Part shown: positions 1 to 8,811 of the stretch, in pieces
How positions within the stretch are numbered: position 1 is the stretch's first letter
How the letters are laid out: each line of letters opens with the position of its first letter
Source: Terriglobia bacterium
Lineage (GTDB): Bacteria; Acidobacteriota; Terriglobia; Terriglobales; Acidobacteriaceae
DNA: 64,000 nt
Assembly (NCBI GenBank): GCA_020072645.1
Contig: JAIQGK010000012.1
Span: forward strand, 558,001 to 622,000
Direction: 5' to 3'
Notes under the pieces: generated by a model
The model's input: only the letters and a program-made list of their open reading frames with translations
What the model was told of the DNA's origin: nothing
Database searches by the model: none
Program-made: the position numbers and the translations under genes

Positions 1-1092
1 GGCGATCCCGGCTGGGCCTTGCCTTACTGGGATTATCACGATCCCTCGCAGCGCACCTTGCCGGTTCCGTTCCGCGATCCCAAGAGTGAACTCTATGTCG
101 CCGACCCGAACCGCGGCACCGGCTGGAACACCGGATCTGCGTCGTTCCCGGCCTCACACGTCGATCCTTCCGCCGGCATGGCCGAGTTTGACTACTTCCT
201 TGGCCAGGGCGATATTGAAAGCAATCCTCACAACAACGTGCATGGCGATATCGGCGGCTGGATGGGCGGCGTTCCCACGGCGGCCCAGGACCCGGTTTTT
301 TACGTGCATCACTCCAATATCGATCGTTACTGGAACCTCTGGCTCGCCCAGGGCGGCGGTCGCCACAATCCCCTGAGCGATACCACCTGGAAGGGTCAAA
401 CCTACACCTTCTTCAATGAGAGCGGGACTGCCGTTACCATGACTCCGTGCGATGTCCTGCGCTGCGCCGAGCAGTTGAACTACACTTATGAAGGGGAGCC
501 GACTGAAGTAAAGGAGTACTGTTTGAGACTCATCTTCCCATGGTGGATCTTTGTTATTGCGCAGGTCCTGATCCCATGGCCTGGCCCTCCGGTCGAACTG
601 GGCGAACGCGAAGTCGCCATTCCCATTGACATCGCGCAGATCCGTGAGCGTATCCCCGCGCTGCTCCAGAACAAGAACGAAAAGTTGGTGATCGAACTGG
701 ACAACGTGGTCTCTGAGCGAGCGCCCGGCGTGGTCTGGGAAGTCTACCTCGGCGCTCCGCCGAACGCTGCGCTCAGCGCTGAGAGCCCGCACTTCCTGGG
801 CACCATGACGCTGTTCGCCGCGGGAGTGCGCGAGCACGCGCACGGCGGCTTCCAGCCGGCGCACTTCACCTTTAACGCCAACCGGGCGATTGAAGCCGCG
901 CTGCGCACCCGGCAGGAAAAGCTGCCGCTGGTCTTTGTGCCAACCGGGCCGCTCATTGACGGCAAGCCCTCGCATCCCAAAGTCCAGTCGCCGGTGAGGA
1001 TTGGCGCCATCAACGTCGCCATCGGGCGCAATGAGGAACGCAAGAGCGATGCTCCCATTGTTCCGGAACGGGAGCCAAACAAGCCCAAATAG
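1..1092 (+). CDS. Tyrosinase (polyphenol oxidase), 5'-truncated by window edge
   Basis: C-terminal part of a type-3 copper monooxygenase that oxidises phenols; the frame is open from base 1, so the start and the CuA histidines lie outside the window. Visible are the LPYWDYHDP block that follows the CuA site, the first CuB histidine region (HNNVHGDIGGWMG, near base 230) and the CuB signature VFYVHHSNIDRYWNLW (near bases 298-345), with the adjacent His pair and the conserved I-D-R-x-W. About 180 residues follow the copper domain, as in plant-type or long bacterial tyrosinases with a C-terminal cap. Odd point: a strongly hydrophobic stretch (FPWWIFVIAQVLIPWPG) sits between the copper core and the C-terminal domain. 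The gene is followed by an intergenic palindromic repeat. Family call is secure from the CuB motif; substrate is not known. Confidence 0.88.
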   Translation, partial: GDPGWALPYWDYHDPSQRTLPVPFRDPKSELYVADPNRGTGWNTGSASFPASHVDPSAGMAEFDYFLGQGDIESNPHNNVHGDIGGWMGGVPTAAQDPVFYVHHSNIDRYWNLWLAQGGGRHNPLSDTTWKGQTYTFFNESGTAVTMTPCDVLRCAEQLNYTYEGEPTEVKEYCLRLIFPWWIFVIAQVLIPWPGPPVELGEREVAIPIDIAQIRERIPALLQNKNEKLVIELDNVVSERAPGVVWEVYLGAPPNAALSAESPHFLGTMTLFAAGVREHAHGGFQPAHFTFNANRAIEAALRTRQEKLPLVFVPTGPLIDGKPSHPKVQSPVRIGAINVAIGRNEERKSDAPIVPEREPNKPK

Positions 1093-1110
1093 AAAGTAAA
1101 CAAAAGAGCA

Positions 1111-1230
1111 AGCCGCGAATTTAGCGAATAAACACGAATCAAATTGAAAGTTCAAAATGATTCTCGTTCTTCGTGTTGATTCGCGGCTGATTTTTTTGAT
1201 CTGCGTTTGTCAGCGCAAATCTGCGGCGAA
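1111..1230. repeat. Intergenic imperfect palindrome, CCGCGAAT/CGCAGATT family, copy 1
   Basis: AGCCGCGAAT at 1111-1120 pairs with ATTCGCGGCT at 1179-1188. The stretch that follows (CAGCGCAAATCTGCGGC, about 1211-1227) recurs almost unchanged at 4349-4365 on the other side of the dehydrogenase gene. The element fills most of the gap between the tyrosinase and the dehydrogenase. It could act as a terminator or REP-like element; no coding frame with a plausible start is seen inside it. Confidence 0.75.
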
Positions 1231-1273
1231 AGCTTTTTATGACAGCACACTCTCCATGTCATAATCTTCACGC

Positions 1274-4237
1274 ATGACTCCACCGGCCCCAGACTGGACG
1301 TCCTCCGAATCCCGCTCCCGGGCCGACGCCCTCGCCGCCGATCTGCGCGCCGCCATCACCGGCGAAGTCCGTTTTGACGACGGCACCCGCGCTCTTTACG
1401 CCGTCGATGGATCCAATTACCGACAGGTGCCCATAGGCGTAGTGATTCCAAAAACGATGGAAGAAGTTATTCAAACCGTCGCAATTGCCCGCAAGCACGG
1501 CGCGCCGTTGCTGCCGCGTGGCGGTGGCACCAGCCTCTCCGGACAATCCTGCAACGTCGCAGTGATCGTTGATTTCTCCAAATACCTTAACCAGATTATC
1601 GAGATCAATCCGCAGGAAAAATACGCGTGGGTGCAGCCCGGCTGCGTGCTGGATAAGCTTCGCAACCGCGCCAATGAATTCAATCTCACCTTTGGCCCTG
1701 ATCCTTCCACGCATGAGTACTGCAACCTGGGCGGAATGATTGGTAACAACTCCTGCGGCGTGCATTCGGTGATGGCAGGCCGCACCGTGGATAACGTGCT
1801 GGAACTCGACATTCTTACCTATGAGGGCGAGCGCATGCGCGTCGGCCCCACGTCAGACGGGGAGTTTGAAGAGATAGTTCGCGCTGGTGGACGTCGCGCA
1901 GAAATTTATTCGCGTCTGCGAGCCTTGCGCGATCAATACGCTGATCTCATCCACAGCCGCTATCCCAACATTCCGCGCCGCGTCTCCGGCTATAGTCTCG
2001 ACGAACTTCTGCCTCAGCGCGGCTTCAATGTAGCCAAGTCGCTCGTCGGCGCAGAAGGCACTTGCGTCATGATTTTGGGCGCCAAAGTTCGTCTGGTTGA
2101 CTGGCCAAAGAAACGCACCACTCTGGTCCTCGGATATAAGCACATCTACGACGCGGCGGATAACGTGCCTGAAGTCTGCAAGGCTGGGCCCATCGGCCTT
2201 GAAGGCATGGATGACGTTCTCATCGGGAACATGAAGAAGAAGGGCCTTCATCCCAAAAGTATCGCCATGCTGCCTGAGGGCAAAGGCTGGTTGCTGTGCG
2301 AATTCGGCGGCGAGACCAAAGAAGAATCAACCGCCAAAGCGCGCGGGTTGATGGAGCAGCTCAGCCGCCAGCCTGATCCACCCAACATGAAGCTCTTCGT
2401 CGACGAGCAGGAAACTCTTCTGGTCTGGAAGGCCCGCGAGTCCGGTTTGGGTGCGACGTCGCAGGTCCCCGGCGAACCCGAAGCATGGGAAGGCTGGGAA
2501 GACGCGGCGGTCTCGCCGGAAAAGCTTGGAGAATATCTGCGCGGCCTGCATCGTCTGCTCGCCAAGTATGGCTATCATTGCGCGCTCTACGGACACTTTG
2601 GCGATGCCTGCGTGCACATGCGGATTGATTTTGATCTTGTCTCTAAAGAGGGCATCAAAAAATTTCGTGCCTTTGTTGAAGAAGCTGCGGACTTCGTCGT
2701 GCAGCTTGGCGGTTCACTCTCCGGCGAACATGGTGACGGCCAGGCCCGCGGCGAGCTTCTTGTCCGCATGTTTGGCCCAGAGCTGATGGAAGCCTTCCGC
2801 GAATTCAAGCGCATATGGGACCCCGGCTGGAAAATGAATCCGGGCAAAAAGATTGACGCCAACCCGCTCGACCAGAATCTGCGTCTCGGCGCCACCTATC
2901 GGCCCGCGCCGGTCAAGACATATTTTTCTTTCCCCGAAGATCACGGCCATTTTCCTGAGACTACGCTGCGCTGCGTTGGCGTGAGCAAGTGCCGCAAAGA
3001 CGACAGCGGAACCATGTGTCCCAGCTACATGGCCACCCGCGAAGAGAAGCACTCCACCCGCGGCCGCGCGCGCCTGCTCTTTGAAATGCTGCGCGGTGAG
3101 ACGCTCAAAGACGGGTGGAAGAATGAGTACCTGAAGGATGCGCTCGATCTCTGCCTGGCCTGCAAGGCCTGCAAGAGCGAATGTCCCATCAACGTGGACA
3201 TGGCCACCTACAAAGCCGAATTTCTGGCCCATTACTATGAAAGCCGCTCGCGTCCCCGCGCCGCTTTTTCCATGGGCTTGATCCAGCGCTGGGCAGCCAT
3301 GGCTCGCGTTGCGCCGTGGCTGGTGAATTTTCTTGGCCGCGCGCCGTTGACATCGCAGTTGACGAAGTGGGTCGGCGGCATCTCCCAAAAGCGAAACATG
3401 CCCGCGTTTGCCACAGAGACATTCACGGAGTGGTTTCGCAAGCGCCCGCTGTGCAATGCTGATCGCCCGCCGGTGATTCTCTGGCCGGATACATTCAGCA
3501 ACAACTTCCATCCCTCAATCGCCAAAGCCGCTGTGGAAGTCCTGGAACACGCGGGCTATCAGGTGAAAATCCCTCAGCAAGTCCTATGTTGCGGTCGTCC
3601 TTTATATGACTTCGGCATGCTCGACCGGGCCAAAGCCACGCTGGAACAAACGCTTTCCGCTCTGCGCGACGACATAGAGGCTGGAACACCAATCATTGGC
3701 ATCGAGCCAAGCTGCGTTTCCGTCTTTCGCGACGAGATGACAAATCTTCTGGGCAACAATCCTGAAGCTCAAAAGCTCAAAAGCCAGACTTATCTGCTCA
3801 GCGAATTTCTGATCAATCAAGCCGACTATCGCCCGCCGCAACTCAAGCGCAAAGCGATCGTCCATGCGCATTGCCATCACAAGTCGGTGCTGAAGTTTGA
3901 TTCTGAATCGGAATTGCTGAAGCGCCTCGGTCTGGACTTCCATGTCCTCGATTCCGGCTGCTGCGGCATGGCCGGGTCATTCGGCTTTGAAGCCGAGAAG
4001 TATGATGTCTCAGTAAAGATCGGAGAGCGCGTCTTGCTGCCCGCCGTGCGTAACGCCACCGCGGACACGCTCATCATCACCGATGGTTTCAGCTGCTACC
4101 AACAGATTGAAGGGCTCACCGGACGCAAGGCCCTGCACATTGCCGAAGTGTTGCAGATGGCAATTTCTGAATCTTCCACGCCCGACAGTAAGGCAAAAGA
4201 GAACTCGCCGCAGATTTACGCAGATGTTCGCAGATAA
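1274..4237 (+). CDS. FAD-linked oxidase / Fe-S / CCG-domain fusion (YdiJ or GlcD-GlcF type 2-hydroxyacid dehydrogenase)
   Basis: 987-residue cytoplasmic flavoprotein expected to oxidise a D-2-hydroxyacid (D-2-hydroxyglutarate, D-lactate or glycolate) and pass electrons to the quinone pool or another carrier. Domains in order: FAD-binding PCMH domain (about 35-230, with PRGGGTSLSGQ near 81 and GGMIGNNSCG near 155); FAD-oxidase C-terminal domain (about 250-530, SGEHGDGQARGELL); two 4Fe-4S motifs (one near 565, and CLACKACKSECP near 626); then a heterodisulfide-reductase-like module with CCG motifs (VLCCGRP near 771, DSGCCGMAG near 893). The one-polypeptide layout and length match E. coli YdiJ better than the split GlcD/GlcF. 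The ATG has no strong Shine-Dalgarno sequence. The last residues (SPQIYADVRR) are encoded by the left arm of an intergenic repeat, so the native C-terminus was probably altered by that element. Substrate is unproven. Confidence 0.88.
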   Translation: MTPPAPDWTSSESRSRADALAADLRAAITGEVRFDDGTRALYAVDGSNYRQVPIGVVIPKTMEEVIQTVAIARKHGAPLLPRGGGTSLSGQSCNVAVIVDFSKYLNQIIEINPQEKYAWVQPGCVLDKLRNRANEFNLTFGPDPSTHEYCNLGGMIGNNSCGVHSVMAGRTVDNVLELDILTYEGERMRVGPTSDGEFEEIVRAGGRRAEIYSRLRALRDQYADLIHSRYPNIPRRVSGYSLDELLPQRGFNVAKSLVGAEGTCVMILGAKVRLVDWPKKRTTLVLGYKHIYDAADNVPEVCKAGPIGLEGMDDVLIGNMKKKGLHPKSIAMLPEGKGWLLCEFGGETKEESTAKARGLMEQLSRQPDPPNMKLFVDEQETLLVWKARESGLGATSQVPGEPEAWEGWEDAAVSPEKLGEYLRGLHRLLAKYGYHCALYGHFGDACVHMRIDFDLVSKEGIKKFRAFVEEAADFVVQLGGSLSGEHGDGQARGELLVRMFGPELMEAFREFKRIWDPGWKMNPGKKIDANPLDQNLRLGATYRPAPVKTYFSFPEDHGHFPETTLRCVGVSKCRKDDSGTMCPSYMATREEKHSTRGRARLLFEMLRGETLKDGWKNEYLKDALDLCLACKACKSECPINVDMATYKAEFLAHYYESRSRPRAAFSMGLIQRWAAMARVAPWLVNFLGRAPLTSQLTKWVGGISQKRNMPAFATETFTEWFRKRPLCNADRPPVILWPDTFSNNFHPSIAKAAVEVLEHAGYQVKIPQQVLCCGRPLYDFGMLDRAKATLEQTLSALRDDIEAGTPIIGIEPSCVSVFRDEMTNLLGNNPEAQKLKSQTYLLSEFLINQADYRPPQLKRKAIVHAHCHHKSVLKFDSESELLKRLGLDFHVLDSGCCGMAGSFGFEAEKYDVSVKIGERVLLPAVRNATADTLIITDGFSCYQQIEGLTGRKALHIAEVLQMAISESSTPDSKAKENSPQIYADVRR

Positions 4238-4365
4238 AGATAAAAGACGAAATCAGCCGCAAACTCACGCGAAAGATCTAGAATTATTCTTGGCTTGATT
4301 CGTGTCTATTCGCGAAATTCGCGGCGAATTTTTTAAATCTGCGATGATCAGCGCAAATCTGCGGC
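4207..4365. repeat. Intergenic imperfect palindrome, CGCAGATT family, copy 2; overlaps a gene end
   Basis: Left arm 4207-4235 (GCCGCAGATTTACGCAGAT and onward) and right arm 4337-4365 (ending GCGCAAATCTGCGGC) form a roughly 29 bp imperfect inverted repeat. Inner sequence near 4300-4326 resembles the left arm of the 1111-1230 copy in opposite orientation. The left arm covers the last codons and most of the stop codon of the upstream dehydrogenase. It sits between convergent genes, so a terminator role is plausible. Confidence 0.8.
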
Positions 4366-4390
4366 TGAACCGGTTTTGGCCCATGGGAAT

Positions 4391-5458
4391 TTAAGCCGGC
4401 TTCTCCACCTGGTTATAACGCCTTGCGGCCCGCTTGCCCAACGCCGTCAATGGTGATCGCGTCACTGCCGATTGGCTTTCGTGCCCAGGCTTCTTCTCCG
4501 TATTCCCCGCCGCATCCGGCAACAGACGATTTACCTGCGCCAGCACTTCCTGTGTGAGTCCCGGCGCAACGCCATGTAGTCCCGCCAGCAGCTTCGCCTG
4601 CCAGCTGATCACCAGCTCGGCGCGATTGGCGCACGTGGCATTCACAATTTTTCGTGCAGCTCGTTCAGCCGAAATCGAAGCCAGCGGATTCGTTCCGCTT
4701 ACGGCGAACCAGCCAAACTCAGCTTCATGCCTGCCTTTAAATTGCGCGTTCAGGTGTGAGCCGGTGCGCATGAGTCCCGGAGCAACCGTGAGCACGCGAA
4801 TGCCAAAGCGTTTCAGTTCAGCATGCAGCCCCTCAGAAAAGCCAGTCACGGCAAACTTGGCGCAGCCGTAAGGAATCAGGTGAGGCACGCTCACCTTGCC
4901 GCCGATGGAAGAAATATTCACGATTCTGCCCGCGCCGCGCCCCAGCATCTGCGGCAGCACGGCCAGCGTAGAATGGACCGTTCCCCAGAACATCACGTCC
5001 ATCGCTTCCTGAAAATCCTTCAACTCCTGGGAAAGAATCGGCCCCACGGAAATCACGCCCGCATTGTTCACCAGCACATCAATCTTGCCCATGTTCCGGG
5101 TTACTGAGTCGATCATGTGATTCACTTCTTCCGGCTTGCTCACATCGCATGGGACGGCACAAACCACAGCTCCCATGTCTTCCAACTGCTGCCGGGCGCG
5201 CGCCAGTTCCTGCTCATCGCGGGCACAGATGGCGATCTTCGCTCCAAATTGCGCAAACTCTTCCGCCAGCGCCAGCCCCAGGCCGCGTGATCCGCCGGTA
5301 ATCAGCACTGTCTGCCCGCGCAACTCGCGCAGCCGATGCTCGCGAAACCTGCGCAGCCCATGCCGCACGGCCATCACAGTTCCTATGCCCGCCGCCGCGC
5401 CCCCCATGAGCGTACCTGCGACAGCCCCGCCAAGAATGATTTTTGTCCGATTCTTCAT
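4391..5458 (-). CDS. Membrane-anchored SDR-family oxidoreductase
   Basis: Classical short-chain dehydrogenase/reductase of 355 residues. An N-terminal hydrophobic Gly/Ala-rich helix (about residues 7-30) precedes the Rossmann domain and probably anchors it to the membrane. Catalytic features are present: cofactor loop TGGSRGLG (54-61), NNAG (131-134), Ser in NISSIGG (about 183), and Tyr197/Lys201 in YGCAKFA. An Arg at the end of beta-2 (ICARD) suggests NADP(H) preference. A C-terminal tail of about 70 residues is longer than in minimal SDRs. It lies 21 bp downstream of the GH57 gene on the same strand, so the two are likely cotranscribed. Substrate cannot be told from the sequence. Confidence 0.85.
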   Translation of the reverse strand: MKNRTKIILGGAVAGTLMGGAAAGIGTVMAVRHGLRRFREHRLRELRGQTVLITGGSRGLGLALAEEFAQFGAKIAICARDEQELARARQQLEDMGAVVCAVPCDVSKPEEVNHMIDSVTRNMGKIDVLVNNAGVISVGPILSQELKDFQEAMDVMFWGTVHSTLAVLPQMLGRGAGRIVNISSIGGKVSVPHLIPYGCAKFAVTGFSEGLHAELKRFGIRVLTVAPGLMRTGSHLNAQFKGRHEAEFGWFAVSGTNPLASISAERAARKIVNATCANRAELVISWQAKLLAGLHGVAPGLTQEVLAQVNRLLPDAAGNTEKKPGHESQSAVTRSPLTALGKRAARRYNQVEKPA

Positions 5459-5479
5459 AGCTCTGTCCTATCCGGCTTT

Positions 5480-7927
5480 TCAGCTTGCAATCTGAAATTC
5501 ATTTTCCGGCGCTACCGCCGGAACGCTGATCCTGAGTTTTTCTCCCAAAGCAAGAAAGCGCTCCTGCCACAGGCGCGATGCGGGATCGTCTTTGCGGGCG
5601 ATCTCGGGGAAAACTTTATCCAGAATGGAGTAATAAATGTTCTGTGCGTGCCAGCAATCCACTGAAAACGGCATCATGGGATAAAGGCTGGTGAGCACGT
5701 TGGCGCGTTCCAGCGTTTCACTGTCCTTGGGGTTCTCTTGCAGACGCCGCAAAATGCGCGTAAGGCTGTTGCCTGCGGCATAACGGACCCCGGCTTCATC
5801 CACCTGCACGCCTTCACGCTTGACCATTTCCATGAGCATGGCAATCCGGACAAAATCCACCGGTTCGGTTTCAAAGGTGTGTATAAGGTCGCTGTTGAGA
5901 ACAAATTCCGCGGTGAAGCGCAAGACATCCGGGACAGGCTGGCCCATCTCTTTCAGGAAGCGCATGAGCGATCCATGCTTCTCGTAAATCTCATAGTAAC
6001 TGTCCTCGGCATCTCCCAGCGTGCGGGAAAGAACAATGTCGAGAATTCTCTTTTGCTCGTCCTTGAACAAAGCGCGGAAGGAATACGGCATGCCGTCAAA
6101 CTGCTCGTCGAGCAGGCGAAGCAGTTCGCCAAAGTCGCCGCAGGAAAAGGCGGCCATGCTTTCTGCCGCCAGCATTTCGTAATCTTCTTTCTTATCAAGC
6201 TCGCGAACGCCCGCGTGCAATACCTGATCGCCCAGATACACTGCGGCAAACCTCAAGTCGCGCGCTTCGCGGGTAATGCGGGACGTGACGCGGGAAATGC
6301 CCAGCGCCAGCCGCGCAGTCCCGGATTCGGCATGGCGATAGTCCACGCTTTTGATCGAATAGCAGTACTGCGGGACGATGTGATCGCCGTTAAACATTGA
6401 GCTAATGGCAAAATGCGCTCCCACTTTGCATAGATCCACGAATGCAGGCGCAATCCAGCGGTTGTAGATGGATGCACCATCGCCCAGCTCCGGCAGGTTG
6501 CTCTGGGCAAGGGCAAGCTGCCGCAGAAATTCCGGTTCGGGGTCCACGTTGCCGGTTTCGCGTGCCAATTGGATCACTCGCCCGGCATACTGCAGCACTT
6601 GCATGGTTTCAATGCCGCTCAGTTCGTCAAAGAACCAGCCGCAGCTGGTGTACATAAGCATGGCATGCCGCTGCATCTCCAGCAGTTTAAGAGCGTCCAC
6701 GGTTTCGGCAGGCTTCAGTTGATGGCGGGAATATTTCTCAAAAAATAGCCACAAGGAATCCGGCGAACGGTCCAGCACTACATCTATATAGTCATTGCGC
6801 GCGGCCCAGGGATCGTGCAGCATCTCGCCGCCTTTGTTCTCAAATAATCCAGCTACACAATCGCGCAGATAATCCAGGGCCTCACGTAACGGCCCGCGCC
6901 ATTGCTGGTTCCAGCCCGCGCGTCCGGAATTGCAGCCGCAATCGCTGCGCCAGCGTTCCACTCCATGGGCGCAGCTCCATGAAGTGTTTTCAATAATCTG
7001 CACTTCATGCGTCGGCGGATACATCTCCAGGAACTCGCCGTAATTCGTAAGCCGCATGGAAGAATCAGCTTCGATCCTGTCCAGCGCATATGCCAGCGCC
7101 ATGTCGCCGTGGCGATGGTGGTGGCCATACGTTTCGCCGTCAGTGGCAATGTGCATCAATTGCGGCCAGTCGCGACGGTCAGAGAATCCGCTCTTTAGTC
7201 GGTTGGCAAACTGCTCTCCGCTGTTCAAGAGCTGTTCAAAGGCCACGGCGCGGGAAATGGGCCCATCATAAAAGAAGAGGTTGATTCTTTTTCCTGAAGG
7301 CAGCTTGGCCAGATAGGCGCGTGTGGGATCAATACGTGCGCCGCTTACGTCTTTCCAACTACGTCCGCCAATTTTGCGTACTCTGCCGGCCTGATGCGGA
7401 GCCAGGATCGTAAATTGAATGCCCTGCTCAGCCAGCGTCTCCAGCGTCTCCACGTCAACTGCAGTTTCAGCCAGCCACATGCCTTCCGGCGTGCGGCCAA
7501 AGCGGTGCTCAAAATCGCGGATACCCCAGATGATTTGGCTTGTCTTGTCGCGCGAATTGGCCAGCGGCAGGATCACGTGGTTGTAAGCCTGTGCCAGCGC
7601 CGATCCATGGCCGGAAAATCTTTCCTGGCTTGCCTTGTCTGACTCAAGGATCGATTCGTACGTCTCCGGAGAGTTGTCTTCCAGCCATGAGAGCAGGGTC
7701 GGACCAAAGTTGTAGCTGATGCGCGAATAGTTGTTTACTATCCGCCGGATATATCCGGCTTCATCAAGAATGCGCGAAGCGCCGTTGGGCGCGTAGCACT
7801 CGGCGGTGATGCGCTCATTCCAATCATGATAAGGATAGGCGGAATCCTGGCGCTCAACTGCTTCCAGCCACGGATTTTCCCGTGGCGGCTGGTAGAAATG
7901 AGCGTGGATGCAGATACAGCGTTCCAT
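5480..7927 (-). CDS. Glycoside hydrolase family 57 protein with DUF3536-like C-terminal region
   Basis: 815-residue cytoplasmic protein with no signal peptide. It opens with MERCICIHAHFYQPPRENPW, the first GH57 motif. Other GH57 motifs are visible: GMWLAETAVDVETL, carrying the expected nucleophile Glu, and HIATDGETYGHHHRHGDMAL. The long C-terminal half matches the usual layout of GH57 proteins with a DUF3536 domain, which are thought to act on alpha-glucans such as glycogen. The frame is open to a TTG at 7957 and an ATG at 7942, but family members normally begin at MERxICIHxHFYQPP, so 7927 is taken as the start. Likely operon with the SDR gene downstream. Exact activity (amylase, branching or debranching type) is unknown. 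Confidence 0.86.
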   Translation of the reverse strand: MERCICIHAHFYQPPRENPWLEAVERQDSAYPYHDWNERITAECYAPNGASRILDEAGYIRRIVNNYSRISYNFGPTLLSWLEDNSPETYESILESDKASQERFSGHGSALAQAYNHVILPLANSRDKTSQIIWGIRDFEHRFGRTPEGMWLAETAVDVETLETLAEQGIQFTILAPHQAGRVRKIGGRSWKDVSGARIDPTRAYLAKLPSGKRINLFFYDGPISRAVAFEQLLNSGEQFANRLKSGFSDRRDWPQLMHIATDGETYGHHHRHGDMALAYALDRIEADSSMRLTNYGEFLEMYPPTHEVQIIENTSWSCAHGVERWRSDCGCNSGRAGWNQQWRGPLREALDYLRDCVAGLFENKGGEMLHDPWAARNDYIDVVLDRSPDSLWLFFEKYSRHQLKPAETVDALKLLEMQRHAMLMYTSCGWFFDELSGIETMQVLQYAGRVIQLARETGNVDPEPEFLRQLALAQSNLPELGDGASIYNRWIAPAFVDLCKVGAHFAISSMFNGDHIVPQYCYSIKSVDYRHAESGTARLALGISRVTSRITREARDLRFAAVYLGDQVLHAGVRELDKKEDYEMLAAESMAAFSCGDFGELLRLLDEQFDGMPYSFRALFKDEQKRILDIVLSRTLGDAEDSYYEIYEKHGSLMRFLKEMGQPVPDVLRFTAEFVLNSDLIHTFETEPVDFVRIAMLMEMVKREGVQVDEAGVRYAAGNSLTRILRRLQENPKDSETLERANVLTSLYPMMPFSVDCWHAQNIYYSILDKVFPEIARKDDPASRLWQERFLALGEKLRISVPAVAPENEFQIAS

Positions 7928-8811
7928 TGAGAGGCCGGCCATGCCTGTGTGCTGCAAGGAACATTACCCCGACATTAGGATGTGAAACGTCTTCCAGATG
8001 GTGCCTAGCCGGCTATAAATAGAGAGACTTACCTCCATTATGGTACTTGTGTGCAATTGCCCAACAAAAGCCATGTCTCTGCTCAACGTGAGTACCTGGA
8101 TGCTCAGATCGGCAGCAGCTCTCTCTGTGCGCTCTGGCTTTGGCATGTATATATATTAGGAGGCAATCTGTTCCACATCCAGTTCGCGCGCAGGACATGT
8201 TTTCCCTCTCGCCTAAACAGGTGAACCTTTAGCACCGGCCCAATTACCCCCTTATGACTTTTGACAGCAATGCGTCTTCTCCCAGCGCCTCATATCAAGA
8301 AGGGAATACACCGGATAATCCCACATTCAACTTCACCTGGCCGGATTCTCAAGGCTTTGATCCTAGGGACAGTGTCTATTACGTCGAAGCTCAACTCAGC
8401 CGCAGCGCAGCTGGAGGACAGGCCGGGCTGGCAGGATTTTCCATCAAGAAGATCGTTCCGTAGCTGAAAACATATCCAATAGGAGTTCGCGAAAGAATGT
8501 CATCGTGAATCCAAACGGCTTCTCGATTCGAGTGAGGGGCCATTTTTTCTGAACGCGACTCGGTCGACGCAATACTTTCGTGATCTCCCGCGGCAAAGTC
8601 TGAAAAAATCACAGAACTCCTCAGGCGATTTACTGATTTTTTTGAATGCTAAAAAATATTTTTTGCATTTCTCCTGCATGGGGTAGCTGAAATGCGCAAC
8701 TCTTGTTTATAATCATCCGTTTTCGTCAGTGATCTCGATCACCGATGAATGTGAGGCTGCCGATTCGCGTCAGAGCATCCAGCGCGACGGTCTTCGGGCA
8801 AATTTTATTCG
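7928..8811. other. Long gene-free stretch between GH57 and the respiratory operon
   Basis: Divergent intergenic region of about 880 bp that should hold the promoters of both the leftward GH57 gene and the rightward act operon. The part nearest the act operon is AT-rich (about 8630-8725) and carries a TATAAT-like hexamer and a CRP-like palindrome, listed separately. A 69-codon frame at 8254-8463 has no ribosome-binding site and no recognisable features, and is not called as a gene. Nothing else was recognised. Confidence 0.6.
8708..8742 (+). promoter_or_regulatory. Candidate act/cox promoter: TATAAT hexamer plus CRP/FNR-like palindrome
   Basis: TATAAT lies at 8708-8713 but has no good -35 match at 17-18 bp. 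Downstream, GTGATCTCGATCAC at 8729-8742 fits the GTGA-N6-TCAC arrangement bound by Crp/Fnr-family dimers. Its position downstream of the hexamer would favour repression if that hexamer is used, or activation of a later start. A Crp/Fnr-family protein is encoded at 48971-49711, but no direct link is shown. Confidence 0.4.

Noticed and set aside
154-1155. Long leftward open frame opposite the tyrosinase
   Set aside because: It is antisense to clear copper-domain codons, has no recognisable motif and is a reading-frame shadow common in GC-rich genes.
8254-8463. 69-codon rightward frame in the 7.9-8.8 kb gap
   Set aside because: No ribosome-binding site, composition typical of random frames, and no domain or signal pattern.
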